Source of the DNA: Thermoanaerobaculia bacterium
GTDB taxonomy: Bacteria > Acidobacteriota > Thermoanaerobaculia > Thermoanaerobaculales > Sulfomarinibacteraceae
DNA length: 61,518 nt
NCBI GenBank assembly: GCA_027061805.1
Contig: JAMOWA010000011.1
Coordinates: 1 to 61,518, forward strand
Reading direction: 5' to 3'
The number at the start of each line of letters is the position of its first letter. Position 1 is the first letter of the stretch. A program made the position numbers and the translations under genes. This document shows, piece after piece, positions 53,228-61,398 of this stretch. Below the pieces are notes generated by a model, which worked only from the letters and a program-made list of their open reading frames with translations, made no database searches and was not told the origin of the DNA.

Positions 53228-54454
53228 ATGACACTGGAGAGGCTCGACCAGGCGTTGACCGCGGACGTGGAGGCCCTGAAGGCCGAGGGGCGTGCCAAGG
53301 CGCCCGAGCGGGTGATCGTGGGCCACGTGCCGCCGGAGGGTGGGCGGGGCCCCCGCTACCGGCTGGAGGGCGCGGAGCAGCTCTTCATCCGCATGAACTC
53401 CAACAGCTACCTGTCCCTGTCCCACCACCCGAAGCTGATCCAGGCGGCGGACGCCGCCACCCACGAGTTCGGGGTGGGGCCGGGAGCCGTGCGCTTCATC
53501 GACGGCACCTTCATCCACCACGTGCGCCTGGAACGCCGGATCGCGGAGTTCCTGGACCGGCCCGCGGCGAAGATCTTCAACTCGGCCTACACGGCCAACC
53601 TGGGCCTGGCCATGGCCATCAACTCGCCCCGCACCTGCTGGGTGGGCGACGAGCTGAACCACAACAGCATCATCCGGGCCCTGCGCATCTCGGGCGTGGC
53701 CCGGGAGAACAAGGCCATCTACCGCCACAACGACATGGACGAGCTCTCCCGCTGCCTGGAGAACGTCCCCGAGGGCATCGAGCGGGTGGTGGTGATCTTC
53801 GACGGGATCTTCTCCATGCGGGGGGACAACGCTCCCATGGACGAGATCCTGCGCCGCTGCGAGCCCCACCGGGAGCGCTTCCCCCAGGGCCTGGTCACCG
53901 TGGTGGACGACTCCCACGGTATCGGAGCCTACGGGGTCACCGGCCGGGGCACCGAGGAGTACACGGGGGCGAAGGCCGACATCGTGGTGGGCACCTTCGG
54001 CAAGGCCTTCGGGGTCAACGGCGGCTTCATCGCGGCGAGCCCCGCCGTGATCGAGGCGGTGCGCCAGAAGGCCGACACCTACATCTACACCAACCCGCTG
54101 AGCGTGGCCGACTGTGCGGCGGCCACCGCCGCCCTGGACGTGGCCGACGGCCCCGAGGGCCGGGAGCGCCTGGTCCACCTGCGGGAGATGACGCGGCGCT
54201 TCCGGGAGGGAATCTCCCGGCTGGGCTGGGAGTCCATCCCCGGGCCGCACCCGGTGGTGCCCCTGCTGGTCCGGGACACGGCCCGCACCCGCGAGCTGGT
54301 CCGGCACTTCTACGACAACGGCGTGCTGGTGGTGGGGCTCACCTTCCCCGTGGTGCCGAAGGGGGACGAGACCATCCGCTTCCAGATCAACGCGGCCCAC
54401 ACGGCCGCCGACATCGACCAGGCCCTGGCCGTGCTGGAGTCCTTCACCGGGTGA
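53228..54454 (+). CDS. Alpha-oxoamine synthase (glycine C-acetyltransferase/KBL-like)
   Basis: The 408-residue PLP enzyme starts at an ATG after GAGGAGG. Family marks are NSNSYLSLSHHPKLIQAA, GAVRFIDGTFIHHVRLE, the cofactor Asp in VTVVDDSHGIGAYG, and the Schiff-base Lys in VGTFGKAFGVNGG. It joins an acyl-CoA to an amino acid with loss of CO2. KBL (2-amino-3-ketobutyrate CoA ligase) is the closest look. Serine palmitoyltransferase or BioF are alternatives, and no threonine dehydrogenase gene is adjacent to settle the matter. The stop overlaps a small membrane-protein frame (GTGA). Confidence 0.8.
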   Translation: MTLERLDQALTADVEALKAEGRAKAPERVIVGHVPPEGGRGPRYRLEGAEQLFIRMNSNSYLSLSHHPKLIQAADAATHEFGVGPGAVRFIDGTFIHHVRLERRIAEFLDRPAAKIFNSAYTANLGLAMAINSPRTCWVGDELNHNSIIRALRISGVARENKAIYRHNDMDELSRCLENVPEGIERVVVIFDGIFSMRGDNAPMDEILRRCEPHRERFPQGLVTVVDDSHGIGAYGVTGRGTEEYTGAKADIVVGTFGKAFGVNGGFIAASPAVIEAVRQKADTYIYTNPLSVADCAAATAALDVADGPEGRERLVHLREMTRRFREGISRLGWESIPGPHPVVPLLVRDTARTRELVRHFYDNGVLVVGLTFPVVPKGDETIRFQINAAHTAADIDQALAVLESFTG

Positions 54455-54627
54455 GCGCGGGCCGTCTGGCCGGTCTCGGGGTCCTGCTGGTGCTGGTGGC
54501 GGCGGGGATGCTCAGCCTGTGGGACGGCCGCGCCGCCATGCTCGGCGCCGGGGCCCTGGTGGCCCGGGGCGGTGTCTGCCAGGGCGGGGCGCTCCGGCTC
54601 GTGCTGGAGAGGACGGACCGCGCCTGA
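54451..54627 (+). CDS. Small hypothetical membrane protein
   Basis: A 58-residue frame starts at GTG overlapping the stop of the preceding gene by four bases, a pattern seen in many true pairs in this window. It has one hydrophobic segment (LAGLGVLLVLVAAGMLSLW) followed by a small basic tail with one Cys. No family is recognised. Chance is not excluded, since high-GC DNA gives many open frames. Confidence 0.4.
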   Translation: MSAGRLAGLGVLLVLVAAGMLSLWDGRAAMLGAGALVARGGVCQGGALRLVLERTDRA

Positions 54628-54688
54628 GCCGGGTCATGGCATCCTCCGTGCCGCAGTATACCCCCTTGCCTGAGTGATCGTCGAATCG

Positions 54689-54701
54689 TGCACATTGTGC
54701 A
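54689..54701. promoter_or_regulatory. Palindrome upstream of the glnA promoter (possible operator)
   Basis: TGCACA-T-TGTGCA is a perfect 13-base inverted repeat, 31 bases before the -35 box of glnA, inside an AT-rich stretch. Position and symmetry suit an activator site. It is not the classical GlnR (TGTNA-N7-TNACA) or NtrC site, and the regulator is unknown. Confidence 0.4.
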
Positions 54702-54732
54702 AATTTTTCTTGTCATTTTGACGGATTTCTGG

Positions 54733-54761
54733 TTGACAAACCCGGTTTGCTGGTCTACAAC
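54733..54761 (+). promoter_or_regulatory. Strong sigma-70-like promoter for glnA
   Basis: A perfect TTGACA (54733-54738) is followed after 17 bases by TACAAC (54756-54761). The leader would be about 24 bases to the ATG. The AT-rich sequence (54680-54735) stands out sharply from its GC-rich surroundings. A sigma-54 (GG-N10-GC) element is not seen. Confidence 0.65.
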
Positions 54762-54791
54762 GTGCGCAATGAACACCACGGAGGAGTCACC

Positions 54792-56123
54792 ATGCCAGCC
54801 AGAGTGAAGGAGATCCTGGCCCGCTGCCGCGAGGAGAACGTCCACTTCCTGCGGCTCCAGTTCATCGACATCGACGGGATCATCAAGAACGTGGAGGTCC
54901 CCCAGAGCCAGTTCGAGAAGGCCCTGGACGGCCAGATCATGTTCGACGGCTCCTCCATCGAGGGCTTCACGCGCATCGAGGAGTCCGACATGCTCCTGGT
55001 GCCCGACCTGGACACCTTCGGCGTCTTCCCCTGGGAGACCGACCACGGCAGGGTGGGCCGGCTCATCTGCGACATCATGAACCCCGACGGCACCCCCTTC
55101 GCGGGCTGCCCCCGCAGCGCGCTCAGGCGGGTGGTGGAGCGCGCGAAGAAGATGGGCTACACCATGATGGCGGGACCCGAGGCCGAGTTCTTCCTCTTCC
55201 AGCGCAACGGCGAGGGCGAGCCCATCCCCTCCACCCACGACACCGGGGGCTACTTCGACCTGAGCCCCAGGGACCGGGGCGAGGAGGCGCGGCGCGACAT
55301 CACGCTGGTGCTGGAGTACATGGGCTTCGAGGTGGAGGCGGCCCACCACGAGGTGGCGCCCGGCCAGCACGAGATCGACTTCAAGTACGCCGACGCCATC
55401 ACCACGGCCGACAACATCGTGACCTTCCGCTTCGTGGTGAAGAAGGTGGCCCTGGCCCACGGCCTCCACGCCACCTTCATGCCCAAGCCCCTGGCGGGCA
55501 TCAACGGCTCGGGCATGCACACCCACCAGTCGCTCTTCACCACGGACGGCGAGAACGCCTTCTGGGACCCCAAGGCGCAGTGGGAGCTCTCCACCGTGGC
55601 CCGGGGCTACATCGGGGGCCTGCTCCACCATGCCCGGGCCTTCGTGGCCGTCACCAACCCCCTGGTGAACTCCTACAAGCGGCTGGTGCCCGGCTACGAG
55701 GCCCCGGTGAACGTGGCATGGTCGGAGAAGAACCGCTCGCCCATGGTGCGGGTTCCCGCGCGGCGCGGCATCGGGACCCGCTGCGAGGTGCGCGTGCCCG
55801 ACCCCTCCTGCAACCCCTACCTGGCGCTCACCGTCATGATGGCGGCGGGGCTGGACGGCCTGGAGAAGGGGATGGACTGCGGGGAGCCCGTGAACCGCAA
55901 CATCTTCGAGATGAGCCAGCGGGAGAAGCGCCGCCTGAAGATCGTCCAGCTGCCCGCCAACCTGGAGGAGGCCCTGGACTTCCTGGAGAAGGACGCGGTG
56001 CTGAAGGAGGCCCTGGGCGAGCACATCTTCACCCACTTCCTCCACAACAAGCGGCAGGAGTGGGCCGACTACATCCAGGTGATCCACCACTGGGAGCGGG
56101 AGCGGTACCTGGACCGGTACTGA
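54792..56123 (+). CDS. glnA: Glutamine synthetase, class I-alpha
   Basis: The ATG at 54792 has GGAGG 6-7 bases upstream and gives 443 residues. Active-site motifs are MFDGSSIEGF, GPEAEFFLF with metal Glu, NGSGMHTHQSLF, and the NRSPMVRVPA/RCEVRVPDPSCNPYL region. It ends HPWERExY-like (HHWERERYLDRY), as in Bacillus GS. The adenylylation site NLYDLPP of class I-beta is missing; NIFEMSQ stands there, with Phe for the modified Tyr. So control is likely by feedback or transcription and not by GlnE. It joins ammonia to glutamate. Confidence 0.95.
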   Translation: MPARVKEILARCREENVHFLRLQFIDIDGIIKNVEVPQSQFEKALDGQIMFDGSSIEGFTRIEESDMLLVPDLDTFGVFPWETDHGRVGRLICDIMNPDGTPFAGCPRSALRRVVERAKKMGYTMMAGPEAEFFLFQRNGEGEPIPSTHDTGGYFDLSPRDRGEEARRDITLVLEYMGFEVEAAHHEVAPGQHEIDFKYADAITTADNIVTFRFVVKKVALAHGLHATFMPKPLAGINGSGMHTHQSLFTTDGENAFWDPKAQWELSTVARGYIGGLLHHARAFVAVTNPLVNSYKRLVPGYEAPVNVAWSEKNRSPMVRVPARRGIGTRCEVRVPDPSCNPYLALTVMMAAGLDGLEKGMDCGEPVNRNIFEMSQREKRRLKIVQLPANLEEALDFLEKDAVLKEALGEHIFTHFLHNKRQEWADYIQVIHHWERERYLDRY

Positions 56124-56437
56124 AGCGCTCCGGGGGGCGGGCGCAGCGCCTGCTGCGGCCCGCGATACGGGGCGATCTGCGGGGCCCGCTTGGGCTCGCT
56201 CGCTGCGACGTGGCGCTGCCACGCCTCGCTCGCTCACCCGTCGTGCACATCCACATCTGGAGCCGGCTTGCGCCGCTCGCTTCGATTCCCCTCCCGCCCC
56301 CCGGAGCGGGGAGGCCTGGGTGGAAGGGCAGCTGGCACTGATCGGCCGTGGAGCGCTGACCTCTTCACGTCTTCACCTCCTCACGTCCTGACCTCCTCAC
56401 CGGGCGGGCGGTGTACCATCGTGGGCCGGGAGGGAAC
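56124..56437. other. Gap after glnA: repeat-like hairpin region
   Basis: No gene is seen in the 314 bases. They hold a hairpin CGTGGC-GCT-GCCACG (56209-56223) flanked by GGCTCGCTCGCTGCGA and CCTCGCTCGCTCACCC, which resembles the centre of the ~165-bp repeat (GAGCGA...hairpin...GAGCGA). A GC stem lies near 56288-56313, and octamer repeats occupy 56358-56397. Confidence 0.5.
56358..56397 (-). repeat. 8-bp-period repeat, five units
   Basis: On the minus strand: AGGAGGTC, AGGACGTG, AGGAGGTG, AAGACGTG, AAGAGGTC. The flank before the first unit is CCCGCCCGGTG, the same as before the run at 58606, so the two loci share more than the octamer itself. Confidence 0.7.
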
Positions 56438-56962
56438 ATGAGCATATTCGACGGGATGTCACGGGAGGACCTCCGCAAGACGGTGGACATGTTCGCCAGG
56501 AACTGGCTGGCCCACGACGGGTGCTGGTTCCTGGCGGCGGAGGACAGTCATGGGATGGAGGTGGCCATCGACCTGGACACCAGGTCCTGGGCCCGCTTCG
56601 CAGCGGTGGAGGCCGCGCGCATCATGCGGACCTTCGGGATCCCCGAGGCGGGTGGCCTGGAGGCGCTGGCCGAGGCGCTCCAGTACCGGATGTACGCCGC
56701 CATCAACCAGCAGCACATGGAGTGGTCGGAGGACCGGAGCTCTCTCTGCTTCTTCATGGACACCTGCCGGGTCCAGGAGACCCGCCGCCGCAAGGGGCTG
56801 CCGGACTTCCCCTGCAAGAGCGTGGGGATCGTGGAGTTCTCCACCTTCGCGAGGACGGTGGACCCACGGATCGAGACCCGGTGCCTCCTCTGTCCCCCGG
56901 ACGCCCCTCCGGGGAAGAACTGTGGCTGGGAGTTCACCCTCCGTCCGGAGGAGAAGGAGTAG
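56438..56962 (+). CDS. DUF6125-like cytosolic protein
   Basis: The 174-residue protein starts at an ATG after GGGAGGGAAC. It opens with EDLRKTVDMFARNWLAHDGCW and contains RIMRTFGIPEAGG, LCFFMDTCRVQETRRRKGLP, CKSVGIVEFSTFA and a Cys-rich end (RCLLCPPDAPPGKNCGWEF). The pattern resembles a small family of cytosolic proteins common in sulfate-reducing and related bacteria (DUF6125); I place it there from memory. The conserved Cys residues suggest metal or cluster binding. No catalytic role is known. The PHP gene starts 7 bases downstream. Confidence 0.6.
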   Translation: MSIFDGMSREDLRKTVDMFARNWLAHDGCWFLAAEDSHGMEVAIDLDTRSWARFAAVEAARIMRTFGIPEAGGLEALAEALQYRMYAAINQQHMEWSEDRSSLCFFMDTCRVQETRRRKGLPDFPCKSVGIVEFSTFARTVDPRIETRCLLCPPDAPPGKNCGWEFTLRPEEKE

Positions 56963-56969
56963 GGGAGCC

Positions 56970-58052
56970 ATGGACGGCCTGCCGGCCCGGGCTGGGGCAC
57001 CGAGCAACCGGGCCCTCGCCGAGGCCCTGTTCCAGCTGGCGGAGGGGGAACCCCACGGGGACCGGAAGCTGGCCTTCCTCAAGGCAGGGTACCGGGCCCT
57101 CGACGCCACCCGCCCGGCCAGCCGGGAGCTCCTGGAGGAGGCCCCGGCGTGGCTGCGGCCGCTGGTGTCCCAGCTTGTGGCCTGCCGGGGCGACGGTGCG
57201 CTGGAGGCCGCGGTGGAGCGGCTCCGCTCGGGCCGCCCCTCCCGGCGCCGGCCCGCGAGGGCGCGCTTCCTCTCCCGGGTGGAGGTGAGGGAGACCCTGG
57301 CCGGGGCCCCGGAGGAGCTGGACCCCCGCCGGCTGCGTGGCGCCTTCCACTGGCACACCGACGCCTCGGACGGGAAGGCCTCCCTGGAGGCCATGGCCAG
57401 GGCCTGCCTGCGGAGGGGCGCGAGCTGGGCGGTGGTCACCGACCACTCCCGGGGCCTGGAGGTGGCCTCGGGCCTGGACCGGGAGGGTGTCCTTCTCCAG
57501 CGCCGGCGTGTGGAGCGGTGGAACCGGGAGCACGGCGAGGAGATGCTGCTCCTCCAGGGTCTGGAGGTGGAGATCCTCGAAGACGGCACCGTGGACGTGC
57601 CGGCCCTGGAGCGGGAGGAGATCGACGTGGTGGTGGCGGCGGTCCACCGCCGCCTGGACCCCGGCCCGGACCAGACCGAACGCCTGCTCCGGGCCGTATC
57701 CACGCCCGGAGTGCGGGTCCTGGCCCACCCCCGCGGCCGGCTCTTCCACCACCGGAGCGGCGTCCGGGCGCGGTGGGAGAAGGTCTTCGCAGCGTGCGCC
57801 GAGCACGGGGTGGCGGTGGAGATCAACGGCTTTCCCAGGAGGCAGGACCTGGACTGGGAGCTGGCCCGCCTGGCGGTGGGGACCGGGTGCCTGTTCGTCC
57901 TGGCCTCGGACGCCCACGCGCCGGCCCACCTGGCCTTCGACGAGTACGCCTGCGCCATCGCCTCCAGGGCCGGGGTGCCGCCGGCCAGGATCCTGAATCT
58001 CAGGCAGGCCGAGGTGGTCCGGGACTGGCTGGATCACGGTACGCTATGGTGA
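56970..58052 (+). CDS. PHP-domain metal hydrolase (PolX C-terminal type)
   Basis: The 360-residue protein has a helical N-terminal 120 residues, weakly like a helix-hairpin region (LAFLKAGYRALDATRP), and a PHP domain from about 125. The metal residues are in GAFHWHTDASDGKASLEAMA, VVTDHSRGLEVASGL, LQGLEVEILEDG, VAAVHRR, VLAHPRGR and VLASDAHAP. This is the arrangement of PolX-type PHP domains, without a polymerase domain. A phosphoesterase or nuclease role in nucleic acid metabolism is likely. The ATG follows AGGGGAG; it is probably co-transcribed with the gene before it. Confidence 0.78.
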   Translation: MDGLPARAGAPSNRALAEALFQLAEGEPHGDRKLAFLKAGYRALDATRPASRELLEEAPAWLRPLVSQLVACRGDGALEAAVERLRSGRPSRRRPARARFLSRVEVRETLAGAPEELDPRRLRGAFHWHTDASDGKASLEAMARACLRRGASWAVVTDHSRGLEVASGLDREGVLLQRRRVERWNREHGEEMLLLQGLEVEILEDGTVDVPALEREEIDVVVAAVHRRLDPGPDQTERLLRAVSTPGVRVLAHPRGRLFHHRSGVRARWEKVFAACAEHGVAVEINGFPRRQDLDWELARLAVGTGCLFVLASDAHAPAHLAFDEYACAIASRAGVPPARILNLRQAEVVRDWLDHGTLW

Positions 58053-58068
58053 CGAGGGAGGATTCGAG

Positions 58069-58581
58069 ATGCAACGAGCTTTTCTTCGGACGATCGTCGC
58101 GGCGCTCGCCCTGGCCTTGGTGCTGCCCGCCGGGGGCTGCTTCTGGAAGAAGAAGAAGGCCGCGGCCACGGCGCCCCGGACAACGGAGGAGGCTGGGACG
58201 CCGGTGTTCCTGGACGACGAGGGAGAGGTGCTGGCGCCGACCCCGATACCTGCGGGGCCGCCACCAACCCCTGCGGACGCTCGCCCGGCCTACAGCGACA
58301 TGGAGGAACCCATCTTCTACCCGGGTGCCGACATCCGGAACGAGACCCGGAATCCCGGGGCATGGAGCGTGGGCCTTGGTGTGGACGCCAGCGCCCAGGA
58401 GGTGGTGGCCTACTACCGGAAGGAGGCGAAGAAGCGCGGCTGGAAGGAGGTGGACTTCCAGCCGCTGGGTCCGGGAGGGTTCATCACCTGGGAGACCGAG
58501 AACGGGCATGCCCAGCTCGTGGCCGGGAAACGTTCGGACGGTGGAACCAACGTGGAGCTGGGCTGGAGCGCGAGACAGTAA
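58069..58581 (+). CDS. Putative lipoprotein
   Basis: The 170-residue protein has a lipoprotein signal with lipobox AGGC (Cys24), then a Lys-rich stretch and a Pro/Ala linker (35-80). The C-terminal domain (85-170) carries VGLGVDASAQEVVAYYRKEA and KKRGWKEVDFQPLGPGGF, a pattern seen in small periplasmic lipoproteins where a peptide such as AQEVVAYYR precedes a beta sheet. No function is recognised. GGGAGG lies 9 bases upstream of the ATG, and the PHP stop is 16 bases before it. Confidence 0.65.
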   Translation: MQRAFLRTIVAALALALVLPAGGCFWKKKKAAATAPRTTEEAGTPVFLDDEGEVLAPTPIPAGPPPTPADARPAYSDMEEPIFYPGADIRNETRNPGAWSVGLGVDASAQEVVAYYRKEAKKRGWKEVDFQPLGPGGFITWETENGHAQLVAGKRSDGGTNVELGWSARQ

Positions 58582-59039
58582 CGGGCCACCACCACCCGCC
58601 CGGTGAGGACGTCGGGAGGTGAAGGGAGAAGCCCACCGCCCCCCCCGGGGGACCCATGCGGGAATCCCGGTGCCCCCCAACTGCGGGATCCTGGGTGTCC
58701 CTTGACACCTGTCGCCAATCTCCGGGTGCCGCGGGATCGCAGAACGGCGGTTCTGCCGGGGACTGGACCACCAGGAACAAGACGCGCCCTCGCGCACCAG
58801 CAGACAACCGTGACGGCTCAGGTGCCGGAGAGTCGAGGCGATGCATCAAGGACTCCTCAATCGCTGCCATCCTGCTGCCACGAGACTGCCGCACCAGAGA
58901 TCGGAAGTACCGGCTTCTCCTGACCACGTGGATGGATTTCTTGCGGAGGACAGCCGTTCCGTACCCGCCGGATTCATTTCTCGGGGACCACAGCTCCACA
59001 ACCGAGAGGTATCGAAGCCCGGCACGGCCCGGCTGCGCA
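58582..59039. other. Gap where base composition changes
   Basis: No convincing gene. An octamer repeat lies at 58606-58629. GC content falls from about 70% to about 58% along this stretch, marking the edge of the lower-GC segment that continues to the end of the window. Open frames here have Arg/Ser/Thr-rich translations without family resemblance. Confidence 0.5.
58606..58629 (+). repeat. 8-bp-period repeat, three units
   Basis: AGGACGTC-GGGAGGTG-AAGGGAGA follows CCCGCCCGGTG. The same CCCGCCCGGTG-AGGA start is found on the minus strand at 56397-56408. It sits 24 bases after the lipoprotein stop. Confidence 0.55.
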
Positions 59040-61274
59040 CTAACGAAGAAACGCGTACCGAACCTTCAAGAAGAACGTCTGATCTGCCGGCGTCAACGCG
59101 AACGCGCTCGTACCAAGCTGAGATTGGGAAAAACCCGCGTACAGCTCGCTGACGGCGTTGATCCGGTGGACAAAGAGGAGGCGGTAAAACAGCCGTTTCG
59201 AAGACGGATCCACGCCCGTCCAGTAGCGGGGGTTTCGTTTCGTATCCCGGTACTGGACCACGGCGCGAAGCGAGGTCTTGTCGTCAAAGAAATAGTTCAA
59301 TCGCACATCGGAGAGTTGTTCAATGTAAAGCGTCCCGTGCGCCCGCCAGAAGTGTTGTCGCCAGTACCTGAGCTCGCCGGTGATGCGCCGTGCCAACCTG
59401 ACCTTGAGCCGTGGATTGACGGAGAGGCTCTTCCCGGCGGCATTATGAGCGTAGTCGATTGCGTCACCTCTCGAGACAAACACACTGCAGGCAAGGGCCC
59501 GGCTCGGCTCGATCGAGAGAAAAAGACTCGCTCGTGTCTGGTCATAGGCGGTCCCGCCAAAAACCTCCGTCCGCTGCGTGAGTGTCCCTCTCGCAAACGA
59601 CTGGGAAAGAGACTGCACTTCAGCGGAGACGGAAAGCTCCCGCCCCAGCAATGTTCCGCCCGCCTCCTCTGAGTATGAGCCCGACATGCCAACGGCGGCA
59701 AACTTCACCCAACGATCGCCAGACCCCCAGAATCTTCGCTGGAGATTCCCCCATCCTTGCCGAAAGCCGGCCTGGGGCAGGAAGCCGAGGTCGGCGCGCA
59801 GGCCCCGGCTTCTGCTGTCCATACCCATCGACCAGAACCAGTCACGTTCCTTGTGGCGGTACTCCGCCGTTGCGGCGTATCCATGGAAGGAGCCCGCAGG
59901 CTGTTCGTACTCCTTGGCAAGCCAATCGGGGTAGCGGGTGGCGGAACCAAGGACTTGCCACATGACGTCGTCCGAACGGCTCAAGCGGAAATCCCCGTCC
60001 ACACCGATCAAGGACGACGAGTACCCGCCTTCCCCCGTTCGCCCCGTGAGCACTGCACCGATCGTCGAACGCACACCGATGTCCCGCCGGAGGCGGAGCG
60101 CGAACGAGAGATTACCGCTACCCAGAGATGCGCTTTGCGAACCCTCCGGCCCCGGGAAGACAAGATTTGTAATAGCGTCTCGTGCTGCGACGGCATAACC
60201 GGACCAGGCGCCGGCCTTCCCGCTCATCTTGAGACCCCATGTCGGATCGGCGATGGCACGGGTGTTGACCACCTGCAAAGGGGTGTCGAGATAGCCGGAG
60301 CCGGCGAGGAAGAATGGGCGTTTTTCCGGAAAGTAAAGCGCGAAACGCCGGTTGGTCTCAAGTTGAGGTAAATCGATCTCGACCTGCGAAAAGTCCGGGT
60401 TGATCGTCGCTGCAGATTGGGCGTTGGAGCGCGGCGACCATGCCACGGTAAACCCCAGATTCGATGAGACGCCGCCGTGCGCCCATGCGCCGTGCGGCAG
60501 GTCCGTTCGAGCGTCATTGCGTTCCGCTGTCAGCGAGGGCGACAGCACCAGGTTCGAGCCGGGCCGAACCCCGGAGAGGCCAACCAACCGGTTAAGCTGG
60601 CACAGAGAACAGCTGTCATTGCGCGAGAACGGGTGAGACTCGAACTCGTAGCGCACGTCCCTCGGGTAGAGGCGCGCGATACCGATGCCCCAGGGGCCCT
60701 GGCGTTCCCTATCGGGGAAGGTCAGGATGCGAAACGGAATGGCCATCTCCACAACGTACCCGTCTTTGAGGATGCGCCCGGCGGATTCCCAGATCGCGTC
60801 CCAGCTGGGATCGCTCGACCTGCCGCCGTGAGTCCAAAGGGAGTCCATTTGCGACCCGACCGCGTTGACCCCAAACCCGCAGGCCTGCCGGCCCGCGAAA
60901 AACGGATCAATGGTGACATTGATCCGATCGTCGGACCAAATTCGGTCGCGCTCGCGAAACTGCGCACGGATCTGCGATGGCCGCGGGTCGAAGGCCCTGC
61001 ACGCCACGTAGAGCGCGTTCGAATCGTACGTCAGCATGCAGGTTGTCTTTACAGGCGCCGGCGTGTTCTCTCCCGGATAGATCTCCCAGCCCAACGCAAC
61101 CTGGACGGCGCCGCGCCAGCCCGGATCATCGAGTCGGCCGTCAATGCGGATCTTGCCCGGCGCCCGATGAATCCGAATATCCGGACCCTGGCTGTGCCGT
61201 ACGCCTGCGCCGGCCGGCGTTGCCAGGGCGACCAGTACCTCAACGACCAGGGCCGCGCGGGCCAGACGCCGCAT
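59040..61274 (-). CDS. CBM9-like / DUF5916 outer-membrane protein
   Basis: The chosen ATG (61274) gives about 744 residues with a Sec signal (MRRLARAALVVEVLVALATP); no good ribosome site is seen, so GTG just upstream or other starts are possible. Residues 30-220 match a carbohydrate-binding family 9-like domain (IRIDGRLDDPGW, ALYVACRAFDPRPSQI, RINVTIDPFFAGRQACGFG). The rest is a beta-barrel-like DUF5916 region (INPDFSQVEIDLPQLETNRRFALYFPEKRPFFL) ending in alternating strands and a C-terminal YAFLR. It probably binds glycans at the cell surface. GC content of about 58% differs from all neighbours and suggests recent transfer. Confidence 0.78.
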   Translation of the reverse strand: MRRLARAALVVEVLVALATPAGAGVRHSQGPDIRIHRAPGKIRIDGRLDDPGWRGAVQVALGWEIYPGENTPAPVKTTCMLTYDSNALYVACRAFDPRPSQIRAQFRERDRIWSDDRINVTIDPFFAGRQACGFGVNAVGSQMDSLWTHGGRSSDPSWDAIWESAGRILKDGYVVEMAIPFRILTFPDRERQGPWGIGIARLYPRDVRYEFESHPFSRNDSCSLCQLNRLVGLSGVRPGSNLVLSPSLTAERNDARTDLPHGAWAHGGVSSNLGFTVAWSPRSNAQSAATINPDFSQVEIDLPQLETNRRFALYFPEKRPFFLAGSGYLDTPLQVVNTRAIADPTWGLKMSGKAGAWSGYAVAARDAITNLVFPGPEGSQSASLGSGNLSFALRLRRDIGVRSTIGAVLTGRTGEGGYSSSLIGVDGDFRLSRSDDVMWQVLGSATRYPDWLAKEYEQPAGSFHGYAATAEYRHKERDWFWSMGMDSRSRGLRADLGFLPQAGFRQGWGNLQRRFWGSGDRWVKFAAVGMSGSYSEEAGGTLLGRELSVSAEVQSLSQSFARGTLTQRTEVFGGTAYDQTRASLFLSIEPSRALACSVFVSRGDAIDYAHNAAGKSLSVNPRLKVRLARRITGELRYWRQHFWRAHGTLYIEQLSDVRLNYFFDDKTSLRAVVQYRDTKRNPRYWTGVDPSSKRLFYRLLFVHRINAVSELYAGFSQSQLGTSAFALTPADQTFFLKVRYAFLR

Positions 61275-61372
61275 CACGGCTGCGCCACCCGCGCGATGGG
61301 CCCTGCGGCTCGCCCGAACCCACTCCCCTCGGACAATTGCTGCAACCAAGAGTGCACCTCCAAAGGGGTTCC

Positions 61373-61398
61373 CAGAATAGTGCCACAGAATAGTGCCA
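61373..61398. repeat. 13-bp tandem repeat near the right edge
   Basis: CAGAATAGTGCCA occurs twice in a row upstream of the DUF5916 gene. It may be an operator pair, a slippage product or the trace of an insertion. The rest of 61275-61518 shows no gene. Confidence 0.6.

Noticed and set aside
56262-56300. tRNA-like TTCGATTCC loop
   Set aside because: No acceptor stem or anticodon arm can be formed around it; it is part of the repeat-like region.
58841-59152. A 103-codon open frame on the plus strand
   Set aside because: Arg/Ser/Thr-rich translation without motif, and it runs into the 3' end of the convincing minus-strand gene.
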